DNA of 64,000 bases from contig CAVVJO010000016.1 of NCBI GenBank assembly GCA_963748545.1, positions 62,001-126,000 on the forward strand, read 5' to 3'. Within the stretch, counting starts at the first letter, position 1. Every line of letters starts with the position of its first letter. The stretch is from Roseiarcus sp963748545 (GTDB taxonomy: Bacteria > Pseudomonadota > Alphaproteobacteria > Rhizobiales > Beijerinckiaceae). A model generated the notes under the pieces. It worked only from the letters and a program-made list of their open reading frames with translations, did not search any database and had not been told where the DNA came from. The translations under genes were made by a program, and so were the position numbers. Shown here piece by piece: positions 25,076 to 35,162 of this stretch.

Positions 25076-26509
25076 ATGCTGGACGCCGTTCATCCCGCGC
25101 AGGTCGCGGGGCACTTTTATCCCGCCGAACCGGACGCCCTTTGCACGTTAATCGCCAGAGCGCGGGAAGGCGCTCGACCGGACGGCGCCGTCACGCCCAA
25201 GGTGGTGGTCGCGCCCCATGCCGGCATCGTCTATTCCGGCGCCGTCGCCGCCACCGCTTTCGGCGCCTGGGCTCGCCGTCGCGAGCCGCCGCGGACGGTC
25301 GTGATCGTCGGGCCGGCGCATCGCGTCGCCTTCAAGGGCCTCGCGATCCACCCGGCCCGGGCCTGGCGCACGCCGCTCGGCGAGGTCAAGGTCGCGCGCG
25401 CACTTCACGTCCGCCTCGCCGAGGCGCGAGCCGCAACGGCGGACGCGCGGCCCTTCGCTGGCGAGCATTCGCTCGAGATGCATCTCGTCATGCTGCAGGC
25501 GATGATGCCGGCCCCGTTCGAAGTCCTCCCGATCCTGGTCGGCGAGGCGGCGCCGGACGCGGTCGCCGCCGCGCTGCGGCTCGTCTGGGGCGGCCCAGAG
25601 ACGGTGATCGCGATCTCCTCGGACCTCTCGCATTTCCTGCAACAGGCGCAGGCCCGCGCGATCGACGACGACACCGCCCGACGGATCGAGGGCCTCGACC
25701 TTCGCGCGCTCGAAGGCCGGCGAGCCTGCGGCTACCTTCCGCTCGGCGGCGCGCTGACTATCGCCACCGAGCGCGATCTCCGGGTGAGCAGCCTGCATCT
25801 GGCGACCTCCGCCGACGCCGGGGCGGACGCCTCCCGGGTGGTCGGGTACGGCGCCTTCGCGATGGAATACGCGGCCTCGGCGCGGCTCGACGCCGCCGAC
25901 CGCACCCTCCTGCTTTCGACCGCGATGGCGACCCTTGCCGCCGCAGCGCGGCACGGCGGCCGCGCCCCCGCGGTCGCCCTGAACGGCCGCCTGTCGCCGA
26001 CGCTCTCCGCGCTTCGCGGGACCTTCGTCACGCTGACGGAGGGCGGACGTCTGAGGGGGTGCATCGGCTCGCCGGCGCCGCGCAGGGCGCTGATCGAGGA
26101 CGTGGCGACCAATGTGGTGCAGGCGGGATTTGGCGATCCCCGCTTTCCGCCGCTCTCCGAAGACGAACTTGATGGGCTCGAACTCGACGTTTCGATTCTG
26201 TCCCATCCGCGGCCAATTCCGGCGCAGAGCGAGACCGAGCTCATCCGGGCCTTGGAGCCGGATCGCGACGGGCTCATTCTCGGGGTTGGCCGCCGGCGCG
26301 CCCTGTTCCTGCCAAGCGTCTGGCGCCAGGTCGCGGATGGACAGCAATTCGTCCGCCATCTTTTGCGCAAGGCCGGGCTCGACCCGACGACCTTCCCGAT
26401 GGGCCTCGAGGCGCAACAATTCCGGGTCGAGGCGTTCGGGGCGCCTTTCCAGCGGGCGAGCGCGGCCGACATCGCGCCAGTCACGATCGTGGAGGCGGGA
26501 GCGCGCTGA
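25076..26509 (+). CDS. Fused Memo (AmrB) and AMMECR1 (AmrA) protein
   Basis: A protein of 477 residues. Residues 1 to about 270 are a Memo domain: VVVAPHAGIVYSG (His48), VGPAHRVAF (His82), SLEMHLVM, AISSDLSHF and CGYLPL (Cys218), matching the LigB-like metal and Cys positions of Memo. Residues about 280-477 are AMMECR1 with GGRLRGCIGSP at 324-333 and DPRFPPLSEDELDGLELDVSIL. The domains are separate proteins in many organisms; here they are one chain. GAGGGGGGTG lies before the ATG. It works presumably with AmrS. The reaction is unknown. Confidence 0.92.
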   Translation: MLDAVHPAQVAGHFYPAEPDALCTLIARAREGARPDGAVTPKVVVAPHAGIVYSGAVAATAFGAWARRREPPRTVVIVGPAHRVAFKGLAIHPARAWRTPLGEVKVARALHVRLAEARAATADARPFAGEHSLEMHLVMLQAMMPAPFEVLPILVGEAAPDAVAAALRLVWGGPETVIAISSDLSHFLQQAQARAIDDDTARRIEGLDLRALEGRRACGYLPLGGALTIATERDLRVSSLHLATSADAGADASRVVGYGAFAMEYAASARLDAADRTLLLSTAMATLAAAARHGGRAPAVALNGRLSPTLSALRGTFVTLTEGGRLRGCIGSPAPRRALIEDVATNVVQAGFGDPRFPPLSEDELDGLELDVSILSHPRPIPAQSETELIRALEPDRDGLILGVGRRRALFLPSVWRQVADGQQFVRHLLRKAGLDPTTFPMGLEAQQFRVEAFGAPFQRASAADIAPVTIVEAGAR

Positions 26510-26626
26510 GGACGAAAAAAGAGCCGGCAACAGGGGCGCGCCGAGCTTTCGCGTCTGAACGCCGCGCATAGCGGGCTCTCAGCTTCAGCCCGCGGGTTTC
26601 GGTGACCTCAGAGGTTCGGCAAAAAG

Positions 26627-26652
26627 AGAGGCCGCCTTGGCGGGCGGCCTCT
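26627..26652 (-). terminator. Intrinsic terminator of the PEP-CTERM gene
   Basis: AGAGGCCGCC-TTGGCG-GGCGGCCTCT is a 10-bp stem; on the complementary strand it is followed by CTCTTTTT, a proper T-run. It lies 21 nt beyond the stop of the PEP-CTERM gene and can also stop the convergent amrB-A transcript. Confidence 0.85.
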
Positions 26653-26672
26653 CCAACATCAGCGCCGTTCGA

Positions 26673-27254
26673 TCAGGCGGTAATCGCTATCGCCTTGCGC
26701 CCCCGATAGCCGGCGAAGCCGAGACCGGCGAAGCCAAGCCCCATCATTACCCAGGTCGCAGGCTCCGGAACGGCCGTCGGATATCCGCCGTCGACAGGCG
26801 CCGCCTGGAAGTAACGGATGCTCCCAGTCGCACAGCCCCAAACATCGCATTCATATGAAGCGCCTGGGCCGGCGCCGACCCGCACCGGGTCGACTCCGGG
26901 CGTGCCCGTCGTCACGGGGTCAATGAACGTAAGAGACAAAAAGCCCTCGTAGCCGAGAGTCGAGGAGTAGAAGGTTACCGTTTTACCGGAATTGCTAATT
27001 GAGGCGGCAACGATGGTGTAATCGTAAGTGTCCCCGGGCAAAATCGTTCCGGCCGTGGTCGTCGCGGTCGCCGCGAGCGCCCCCCCGCTCAGATATCCGT
27101 ACACGTCAACGTCGAAATTCGCGGTCGCCGTACCCCCATCTTCGAATGTAAGAGAGGTGATATCCCACCCGGTCGCCCTGGCCGCAGAGACCGGGAGCGC
27201 CGCAGCGGCCAATAACCCACTTAATAGAAGTACAAATTCATACACTCTCTTCAT
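26673..27254 (-). CDS. PEP-CTERM sorting domain protein
   Basis: A protein of 193 residues: signal peptide (about 1-28, FVLLLSGLLAAAALPVSAARA), a beta-rich middle rich in Thr, Gly and Ser, a C-x3-C pair near 135-140, and the C-terminal PEP-CTERM tripartite signal VPEPATW, a hydrophobic stretch and RGRKA. Exosortase is expected to cut it before cell-surface release, but no exosortase gene is in the window. The protein stands alone with its own terminator. Confidence 0.9.
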   Translation of the reverse strand: MKRVYEFVLLLSGLLAAAALPVSAARATGWDITSLTFEDGGTATANFDVDVYGYLSGGALAATATTTAGTILPGDTYDYTIVAASISNSGKTVTFYSSTLGYEGFLSLTFIDPVTTGTPGVDPVRVGAGPGASYECDVWGCATGSIRYFQAAPVDGGYPTAVPEPATWVMMGLGFAGLGFAGYRGRKAIAITA

Positions 27255-27532
27255 GGACGTTTCCCCTTAAAGCATTTAGCCACGCCTCTTTACAGGGCGT
27301 GAACATTGTTTACCAACGATCGCTTACGCTCGCAAGAAATTCGTTGATCCGCGACGTCAGATCGCCCCTTCCTTGCGCGGGTGTCCAGGCATCCCCGTAC
27401 GGCGTGGCGACCTTGCGTCGGTTCATCTCAATTCAGCCCGAATACCGGGCCACGATCCACGCTAAGAGCAGCAACGAAGACCTTTCCCGAAAGCGGAAGC
27501 TGGGTGGCGCGCAAGACCTCATGGAGAGTGCG

Positions 27533-27922
27533 ATGTGTGACTATTCGTTGGAAATGTACGGGTCCCGCCCGGCGCGCGAGGGCGAACTTTACGTCTCGAC
27601 GCGCTTCCCGAGCGGTTCGATCGGCTTCGCCGCTCCCGCCGCCCGCGGCGTTGCAGTCTGCCTCCAGTGCGACACCACCGTCGTGCTGACGGATCTCCCC
27701 GCCAGCATGCAGAAGGCTTACGCCATCGGCTCGGAGGTCGAGACGGTGTTCGCCCAGCGCGAAACCGGCCTCTACCGCGATGGCCTACGCCTGAAGGACG
27801 GCCGGTTCCTGTCGCTGCAGGATCTTCCCCCCGGCGTTGGCGCCTATGTGCCGACCCTTCTTGAGCGCCGCCCGCAGCCCCAACCGCTGGTGCGCGTCCG
27901 CGCTCTCGAGGCCGTCGACTGA
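27533..27922 (+). CDS. Conserved hypothetical protein (MCDYSLEMY-type)
   Basis: A protein of 129 residues starting MCDYSLEMYGSRPAREGEL, preceded by GGAGAGTGCG. The start MCDYSL with RPA and an -EGELY- turn, then AVCLQCDTTVVL, recalls short proteins widely spread in Hyphomicrobiales whose role I cannot name. A second ATG at 27521 is possible. No transmembrane segment. No operon partner is evident. Confidence 0.65.
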   Translation: MCDYSLEMYGSRPAREGELYVSTRFPSGSIGFAAPAARGVAVCLQCDTTVVLTDLPASMQKAYAIGSEVETVFAQRETGLYRDGLRLKDGRFLSLQDLPPGVGAYVPTLLERRPQPQPLVRVRALEAVD

Positions 27923-28069
27923 TCGCACGCTGACGAAGCGTTTGCCTCGCGTCGCAGGCGACGCGGGGCGCGCAGGAACGGAGGGCTCCTTCCCGCGTCG
28001 GTTGACAGAGCGTCCCCGCGAAGCCATGAGCGCCTCGCCATCATCTGTCGATCCGGAGGCGCTCGGGAA

Positions 28070-28606
28070 ATGGGCAACGCCGTTGTTCGGGTGCTTGAGA
28101 GGGACCTGCGGATCCCTGCAAACTCCCCGTTGCTCGAACTCAACAACGCCGAGTCCGAGGCGCTCACGCGGCTCTCCGCCTCCGACCTGCAACAACTCCT
28201 CAGCCAGGCGTTTCTGGCGCTCGCAGTGGGCGATGCGGACGCTTTCCTCATCGCCCTCGACCAGCGCGCCGACTACGGAAGCCCGAATTTCCATTGGTTT
28301 CGCGATCGTTTCGCCCGCTTCGTTTATGTCGATCGGGTTAGCGTAGCCCGCCATGCGCGCGGCCGCGGACTCGGGCGTTCGCTGTATGAATCGCTGATCG
28401 CGCGCGCCCGCGCCGCAGGCCACGACCAGATCGTCAGCGAAGTGAACTCCGATCCGCCCAACTCCGCGTCAGACGCCTTCCACACGGCGTTGGGATTTTC
28501 CGTCATCGGCGCGGCGAAGCTCACCAACGGCAAGAGCGTGCGCTATTACGCGCGGCGTTTGGGGGAGGTGGAGTCCCCCCGCGGTTCTAACCCGGAACGC
28601 GTATGA
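28070..28606 (+). CDS. GNAT family N-acetyltransferase
   Basis: A protein of 178 residues. The acetyl-CoA motif A is VYVDRVSVARHARGRGLGRSLY (Q/R-x-x-G-x-G/A as RGRGLG) near 88-110, followed by HDQIVSEVN and the motif B region FHTALGFSVIGAAKL. GGAGGCGCTCGGG precedes the ATG. Substrate cannot be inferred; amines of small molecules or peptide N-termini are typical. No partner gene close by. Confidence 0.85.
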   Translation: MGNAVVRVLERDLRIPANSPLLELNNAESEALTRLSASDLQQLLSQAFLALAVGDADAFLIALDQRADYGSPNFHWFRDRFARFVYVDRVSVARHARGRGLGRSLYESLIARARAAGHDQIVSEVNSDPPNSASDAFHTALGFSVIGAAKLTNGKSVRYYARRLGEVESPRGSNPERV

Positions 28607-28948
28607 CGGGCTGAATGCGGATGCGCCGCCAGCGCTCCTCCCCCTAAGGCGGAGCGCTGACGGCGGGCTAGCGAACGGGAGGCTCAAGCCAGCGATTGTA
28701 AACTTCCGACGAGCGGAAAAGTTTCCAGTGGCGACGCGGCGCTGTTGATGTTCGCCGACGCCCGCTTCGCCGCAAAGCTTCTGTAGGGCCCCACACACGA
28801 GTCCTCCTATCGGCCGGGCCGGCGCGGCGCTGCGCCAGCGCTCGACGTCCGTATCCACCCAGCTTCGATTTGGCCGCGAAGGGCCTCATCGTGTCGCTCG
28901 GACGCGAGGTCCGTCCACCCCTTCCTGATATCGACCCCCGAGCGCGCG
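28607..28948. other. Intergenic region, nothing identified
   Basis: These 342 nt between the GNAT gene and the small gene at 28949 show no credible gene, repeat or hairpin. The open frames here have Arg/Ser-rich compositions typical of noncoding GC-rich DNA. Confidence 0.5.
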
Positions 28949-29266
28949 TCACGCGTCCATCAATTCGCGGCGGCGGCTTCGGCCACCTGCAAAAGTCTGA
29001 CTTAGCAAGCCGTAAGCGGCGACGATGGCAAGCCCGGCAAGCGCAGGCTGCTCTGCGTCCCGCATCGCCTGTTCGGCTCGAGCCCAGACGACCGTCGCGG
29101 CCGTATCTTCAAACCGGCGAACCAGGGCCGCGACGAACTTGCCCAGCGGTTGCCGATGGCGCTGCGCTTCCGCGGCGACGGCGAAAAAGAGACCGCCGCC
29201 GATCGATCTCAGAGCCGCCTCGGCGACTTCCGCATGGCTGAAGGTTCGAAGCACTTCGCGCAGCAT
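28949..29266 (-). CDS. Small hypothetical protein, helical
   Basis: A protein of 105 residues starting MLREVLRTFSHAEVAEAALR, preceded by GGAGG at 11 nt. It is Ala/Arg-rich and predicted helical with one moderately hydrophobic segment (GLAIVAAYGLLSQTFAGG). A TTG at 29284 and GTG at 29269 are other possible starts. I do not recognise a family. Confidence 0.5.
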   Translation of the reverse strand: MLREVLRTFSHAEVAEAALRSIGGGLFFAVAAEAQRHRQPLGKFVAALVRRFEDTAATVVWARAEQAMRDAEQPALAGLAIVAAYGLLSQTFAGGRSRRRELMDA

Positions 29267-29670
29267 CACGAACTTGACCTCCAACCCACTGCGCCTGTCG
29301 GCTTGCTCTGCCGCGGCGGCGCGAACGCTTACTTTTTTTCAGAAGATCTGCCGTCAGGCAATTGTGGATTGTACTTAGACCGACGATGCGGAACGCCCTC
29401 TGGGCGCGGCCCGACCTCCGGGGCGAGTCCGGCGCGAGTTCGGCGAATGCGCTGACGCCCGAGCAGCAATGAAGACGGCTCTACGCCGCTCGTGACCGGC
29501 TGCCTCAGCAGGCGGCGATCCCAACAGGAAGCGTCCGCCAGATCGTCGGCGCCCCGCATTGCCTGGCGGTTTGACGCGTCCCGCCAGGGAGTTTAAATCC
29601 CAATTTACGTCCGAGGTCAGAGCTTGCGTGTCATATAAACGCGGAACATCTATTTTATACTGAGCTTTGT
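29267..29670. other. Promoter region of the hybrid histidine kinase
   Basis: No gene in 404 nt. The last 70 nt are AT-rich (around 29630-29665, TATAAACGCGG.. and TATTTTATACTGAG); TATACT at 29656-29661 is a possible -10 for the kinase gene at 29671, though I find no good -35 at the right spacing. Confidence 0.4.
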
Positions 29671-32406
29671 ATGGTTATCTTCGCGGAAGACGAACCGTGG
29701 GTGGTCAACTCAGTCACGGACGAGACCGGACGTTGCGTCGCCATCAATGACGATTGGACCACGCTTACGGGCCAGACCCGGAACGACGCCTTGGGTCATG
29801 GATGGCTCGACGTGCTGCATCCAGGCGATCGCGCCCCCACGATTGAAAAACTCATTCGCGCGCTGGAAAGGGGTGTTGGAGTTCGCCACGAATTTCGTAT
29901 CCGGCGCCGGGACGGCGCCTATCGATGGGCGCTCGCGATCGGCGCGCCGCGCGTCGACCCGAGCGGCTTTCTTGGCTACGCCAGTTCGATTGTCGACATC
30001 CACGAGAGCCGCCTCGCGCGGAAGGCCACGCAGGATCGGGAAGAGAAGCTGCGCCTCGCGCTCGAACTTTGCGAAAATGGGAACCTTCGTCTGGCGCCTG
30101 GAGGAGAACGTCTGGGAGCGCGACGCGCGCATGCTCGAATTGTTGGGCCTGCCCACCGAAGGCCCTCTCTCGCTGAACTCGGCGCTTGATCAGGCCGTAC
30201 ATCCTGATGATCGCGCCCGTTTCGCGGAGGCCGCCGCTCGCGCGTCTGATCCGGAAGGCGACGGACGGCTCGAGCAAGATGTCCGCATCCACCGACCCGA
30301 CGGGACGTTGCGCTGGCTGCAGGTCTCCGCACAGGTCCATTTCAGCGGGGAGCCGCGACGCCCGCTCCGTATGGTCGGCGCCGCGGTCGACATCACGGAA
30401 CGCGAACAGGCGAAGGAAGCGCTGCGCATCAGCCAGGAGCCGCAGACATTTCTGCTCCGGCTCAGCGACGCGATCCGGCCGATCGCCGACCCGGCAGGAA
30501 TTCAAAGAGAGGCAGCGACCGTTCTCGGGCGGCACCTGCGCGCCTCGCGGGTCCACTACGGCGAAGTGAGCGAGGACGGCGCGTGGGGCATCGTGCGAGA
30601 GGATTATTGCGACGGCGTCGCCAGCGTGGTCGGGCGACACCATCTCGACACTTATGGGCCTCGCGTCATGGCGGAGTTCCGGGCCGGGCGGATGCTGGTG
30701 ATCGACGACGTCGGAACCGACGCAAGACTGACGCCCAAGGAACGCGAAGCGACTGAGGCGCTCGAAATCGGAGCCTATGTGATCGCGCCGCTCCTCAAAG
30801 GGGAGCGCCTCGCCGCCCTCTTCGTCGTCCATTTCCGCGCCCCCCATCAATGGTCGAGAGCCGAGCTTTCTCTCGTCGAGGAGGTCGGAGAGCGGACCTG
30901 GGCCGCTGTCGAGCGGGCGCTGGCGGAGGAGCGCCTGGCCGTCGCACACGAACGGCTGACAGCCACTCTTCGAGCCTCTCCGGTCGCAGCCTTCGAGCAG
31001 GACCGAGACTTTCGCTACGTCTGGATCCAAAATCCATCGCTCGGCTTTCGCGCCGATCAGGTGGTCGGAAGAACCGACTTCGATCTGTTCGAACGCGAAG
31101 AGGACGCGCGGGCGCTCGCGGCGATCAAGCAGCGCGTGCTCGACACAGGGCGCCGGAGCGACAGGAAGTGCAAGTCCTCAGCGCCGGCGCGATGCGCTGG
31201 TACGATCTGATCGTCCAGCCGCGCCGAAGCGGAGAAGCGATCGTCGGGCTCCTCTGCACGGCGACCGACATCACCGAACATAAGCGGACAGAAGCCGCAT
31301 TGACCGAGGCGAACCGGCGCAAGCGCGAATTTCTCGCGGTTCTCGGCCACGAACTGCGCAATCCGCTGGCGTCGATCGAACACGGCGTCCAGCTTCTCGC
31401 CTCGATCGAGGGGGACGCCGAACGGCCGAGGACCCGCGCGGCGATCGACGCCTTACCGCGTCAGGTGGAGCACCTTCGCCGGCTGGCGGACGACTTGCTC
31501 GACATTTCCCGCATCGATCAGAACAAGATCGAGATTCGCCGCGAGCGCGTCGACGTCGGGCTGGCGCTCCGGGACGGCTTGGAGGCGGTGCGGCCGCAAA
31601 TCGAGGAGAAGGGCCAGCAGTTCGAGGCGAGCTTGCCTCCCGAGCCTATGATCGTGGCCGGCGACCGGACCCGGATCGCACAAATCATCGCAAACCTCGT
31701 CGGTAACGCGATCAAGTACACCGGCCCCGACGGCGTCATTCGGGTCGACCTCGAAACCCAGGACCAGAACGCAGTCCTGACCGTGCGCGACAGCGGCGTC
31801 GGCATCGCGCCGGAGGTTCTGCCTCGCGTGTTCGATCTCTTCATGCAAGCGGATCGGACCGACCAGCGCGGGCTCGGCATCGGGCTTGCGCTCGCCAAGA
31901 CGCTCATCGAGTTGCATGGCGGCTCCATTGAAGCGGATAGCCCGGGACTCGGCCTGGGAAGCACGTTTATCGTTCGCCTGCCGCTGGTTCAGGCATCCGC
32001 CGACGCGGCGGTCACAGGCTCGGTGTCCTCGGCCCAAACCGAGGCGAGCGTCAGGGTTCTCATCATCGACGACAATCGCGACGTCGCCGACAGCCTCGTC
32101 ATGCTGCTCCACTCTTTCGACCTCGCTGCGGAGGCGGCTTACGACGGCTTGTCCGGCGTCGAGGCTGCAAGACGCTTCCAACCCGATCTCGCCCTCATCG
32201 ATATTCGCATGCCGACCATCGACGGCTATGAAGCCGCGCGACGGATCCGTGCGCTGCCGCTCGGACGCCGGCCGACCCTGGTGGCGCTCTCCGGACTAGG
32301 GCAGGACAACGAGAAGAAGCTCGCCGAGGCCGGCTTTGATCTCCAGCTGGTCAAGCCCATCGGACCGGAGGAGATCACGGCGCTGATCGCGCAGCAGGTT
32401 CGCTAA
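29671..32406 (+). pseudogene. Hybrid sensor histidine kinase, broken by two compensating frameshifts
   Basis: Reading from 29671, a PAS domain is coded in the first frame up to about 30075, a second PAS, a GAF (VIAPLLKGERLAALFVVHF) and the start of a third PAS in the second frame up to about 31150, then again the first frame: third PAS, HisKA with His in GHELRNPLASIEHG, ATPase (NLVGNAIKYTG, DSGVGIAPE, GLGIGLALAKTL) and a receiver domain (LIIDDNRDVADS, ALIDIRMP with the phospho-Asp, KPIGPEE). The frame changes at an AAAA run (30074-30077, one base extra) and at GGG (31148-31150, one base short). With both repaired the span is 912 codons exactly. It would be a multi-PAS sensor. Confidence 0.9.
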
Positions 32407-32445
32407 GCGCGCTTCCGATCGCGGCTGTCGTGTCGCCCGAGACCG

Positions 32446-34706
32446 TCACGCGCCCATCATCTGAGCCAGGGCGCGGCGCAAGGGCTCGGACGGAACCGGT
32501 TTATGAATGACTTCAAAACCGCTCGCTTGGATTTCGGCGATGTTTTCGCGCGCAGTGTCGCCCGTCAGGACCAGGACCGGCAGCGACCGGCTGGAACGGC
32601 GCAGGATCTCCTTCGCCGTCTCGACGCCGGTGAGGCCCGTTCCGAGCCGCTGGTCGGTGACGACGCAGCCGAACCGCCACCTCTCCTGCTCGGCGAGATC
32701 GAGCGCATGTTCGCCGTCGGCGGCCGTGACGGTCTCGTAGCCCCAATCGTTCAGCATCGCCTCCGACGCAATCCGAACGATCAGATTGTCCTCGACGATC
32801 AACACGCGCCCCCGGGGACCTTGCAGTTCCCTCGATCGCCGGGCGAACCGATGTCGCGGCCTCCGCAGCCGCAACGTCAGGGAGAAGCGCGATCCCTTCC
32901 TTTCCCGCGAGGTCACCTCGATCGAGGCGTCGATGACCTTGGCGATACGGGAGACGATTGCGAGCCCCAGCCCCAGGCCTTGTCCAAGCTGCCGGCCGGG
33001 ATTGCCGATCTGCACGAAACCCTCGAAAATATCCTGGCGCTTCACGTCAGCGACGCCGATGCCGGTGTCGATCACGTCGATGCGGACGCGCCCTCCCCTC
33101 CGCCGCAATCCGAGCAGTACGCCGCCGGACGGCGTGTAGCGCAGCGCGTTGTCGATGAGATTGCGCAAAGCGCGCTGAAGGAGCGCGGGATCGGCTCTCG
33201 CCCACAATTGCCGCGGCAGGCGATCCTGAGGGTCAGACCGAGCGCCTCGGCCTTGGGTTTGAACTCGACCGCGAGGCGGCGGAGGAGCGCGTGGAGATCG
33301 ACCGCTTCGGGGTTGGCCTCGACGCCGGCGTCGAACCGCGAAATGTCGAGTATGGCGGTCAGAAGATTGTTCAGCCCGTCCAGCGACCCGCGCATCCTGC
33401 CCAGCGTTGCGAGCGCGCGCGGGTTGTCGGCGATCTGGCGCTCGGCCAACGCCATCTGGAGGACGAGCGACTGCACCGGCTGGCGCAGATCGTGGCTCGC
33501 CGCGGCGAGGAATTTCGACTTGGCCTGGTAGGCGCGCTCCGCCTCCACCCTCGCCGCGGCCGTCTCGCTTTCGACGCGCTTCTGTTCGGTGATGTCGACA
33601 AGACTGGACCGCAGCAGGCGGGTCGACGGCAGCCGGACGAGCTTCACCCGACACAGCCGCTCTTCGCCGCAAGGCCGGCGGATCAGCCGTTCGAAGGTCA
33701 CGGCCTCGCCGGCAAGAGCGCGGAGATTGTGGTCCGGGAAGGTGTTCGACGCAGGCCGCCCGTCGGGTTGCTCGGGTGCGAAGAATCGCCTGGGATCCTG
33801 ATCGAACAAGTCCTCCCGAACGACGCCGAACAGGCGTTCGGCCGCCTTATTCGCGGCGATCACGCGGCCCTTGTCGACATCGTAGAGCAGGATCGCGTCG
33901 GGCGCCTCCTCGACCAGCGTGCGGTAGCGCTCCTCGCTGGCTCGCAGCAACGCCTCGGCCCTCCGGCGCTCGGTGATGTCGTGCATGATCTTCGACGCGC
34001 CGACAATCGCGCCAAAGGCGTTTCTCATCGGCGAGATCGACAGCGACACGTCGAGGACGCGTCCGTCCTTTGCAACGCGCTGGGTCTCGAAGTGCTCGAT
34101 CGTCTCGCCATGCCGAAGCCGCTCGATGATGTGCTCCTCCTCCCGAAGGCGGTCGGGCGGAATGATGCGCTGGATCGGCTGCCCGATCATCTCCGCGGAG
34201 GCGTAGCCGAACAGTCGGGTCGCGCCCGCGTTCCAGCTGGTGACGATCGAATCCAGGCTCTTGGCGACGATGGCGTCGCTCGAATAGGTCACCACTGAAG
34301 CGAAATGCGCCGCCTCGGCCTCCGCCTCCTTGCGGGCGGTGATATTCTCCGTCGACAGCACCATGCCGCCTACGCGTCCCCTGCCGTCGCGCCAGGGCCA
34401 GGCGGACCATTTCGTCCATTGGACGCGTCCGTCGGCGCGCAGGAACGGTTCGCCTTCCGAGCTTTCCGCCGCCCCCTCGAGGCAACGGCGGTGCACCGCC
34501 TTCCAGGCCTCGGATATCTCCGGGAAGACATCGTAATGGCGACGCCCCAAGGGCGAACTTTCGAGGTTGTAGTCCGTCAGCCAACTATCGCTCACCGCGA
34601 TATAGCGCATGTCCAGGTCGAACATCGCCATCGCGACCGGCGCGTAGGCGACAAACGTGTCGAGTTGCGCTTCGGGACTGGGGACTTTCTTCAGTGTTCT
34701 CTCCAC
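32446..34706 (-). pseudogene. Hybrid sensor histidine kinase, broken by one frameshift
   Basis: A four-PAS hybrid kinase on the complementary strand, convergent with the previous kinase (40 nt apart). N-terminal frame from 34706: PAS domains (VAMAMFDLDMRYIAVSDSWL, DAIVAKSLDSIVTSWNAGA, DAILLYDVDKGRVIAANKAA), and HisKA with His in ASHDLRQPVQSLVLQ. After about 33207 the second frame takes over: NLIDNALRYTPSGG, DTGIGVADVKRQ, GLGLGLAIVSRIAKV, and receiver IVEDNLIVRIASEAM, VVTDQRLG, VLTGD, HKPVPSE. One base is missing in AATTG near 33206-33209. Repaired, it has 754 codons. Confidence 0.88.
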
Positions 34707-34808
34707 AATCCAATTCGCACATGCGTCTGACTGCGGCTGAGTTGCGATCTAGCAGATCTTGGCGCCGACCGTCACGTCGTTGGGTCGACGTCCCACACGT
34801 TGTACCGC

Positions 34809-35162
34809 CTAATCAGCGTGATAGAATTCTCTTAGAGTTTGAGACGACTGGCCGTGAGGCTTCCTGTTCTCGAAGGATGGATCGGACATCTCGTGTTCGG
34901 AGGCGCCTCCATCGAAGGGTTTCGAACTGAGGCTGTCGAGGACCGCTTGATCGCCACAGACCTCGACGATGCGCCGGCCGATCTCCGATTTGACCGCGCC
35001 CCAATACTGCGCCGTCGCTAAATCCGCGGCCTCCAATCTTCGCCGTCGGGCTTCGTTGTAAGCGTTCACCCCGTGCAGCCGGATCAAGGCGTCAACTTCA
35101 CGCAGGAACAGGCGTTTTTCTTTTCGAGATCTCAGCAGTTCGCCCAACCGCAAGGAAAACAT
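34809..35162 (-). CDS. Hypothetical protein
   Basis: A protein of 117 residues starting MFSLRLGELLRSRKEKRLF with GGAATGCGAC upstream; the frame is open to an ATG at 35291 (160 residues), but that start lacks a ribosome site and lies in AT-rich DNA. The middle is a charged helical stretch (LREVDALIRLHGVNAYNEAR). Third-codon GC is lower than in its neighbours, so it may be horizontally acquired. No family recognised. Confidence 0.5.
   Translation of the reverse strand: MFSLRLGELLRSRKEKRLFLREVDALIRLHGVNAYNEARRRRLEAADLATAQYWGAVKSEIGRRIVEVCGDQAVLDSLSSKPFDGGASEHEMSDPSFENRKPHGQSSQTLREFYHAD

Noticed and set aside
24043..26172. Long + strand frame across the Amr region
   Set aside because: Runs opposite amrS and then out of frame with the Memo domain; Arg/Gly-rich with no motif.
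29671..31210. Hybrid kinase split into separate genes for PAS and kinase parts
   Set aside because: The domain order and the exact net length fit a single gene with two indels better than three genes.
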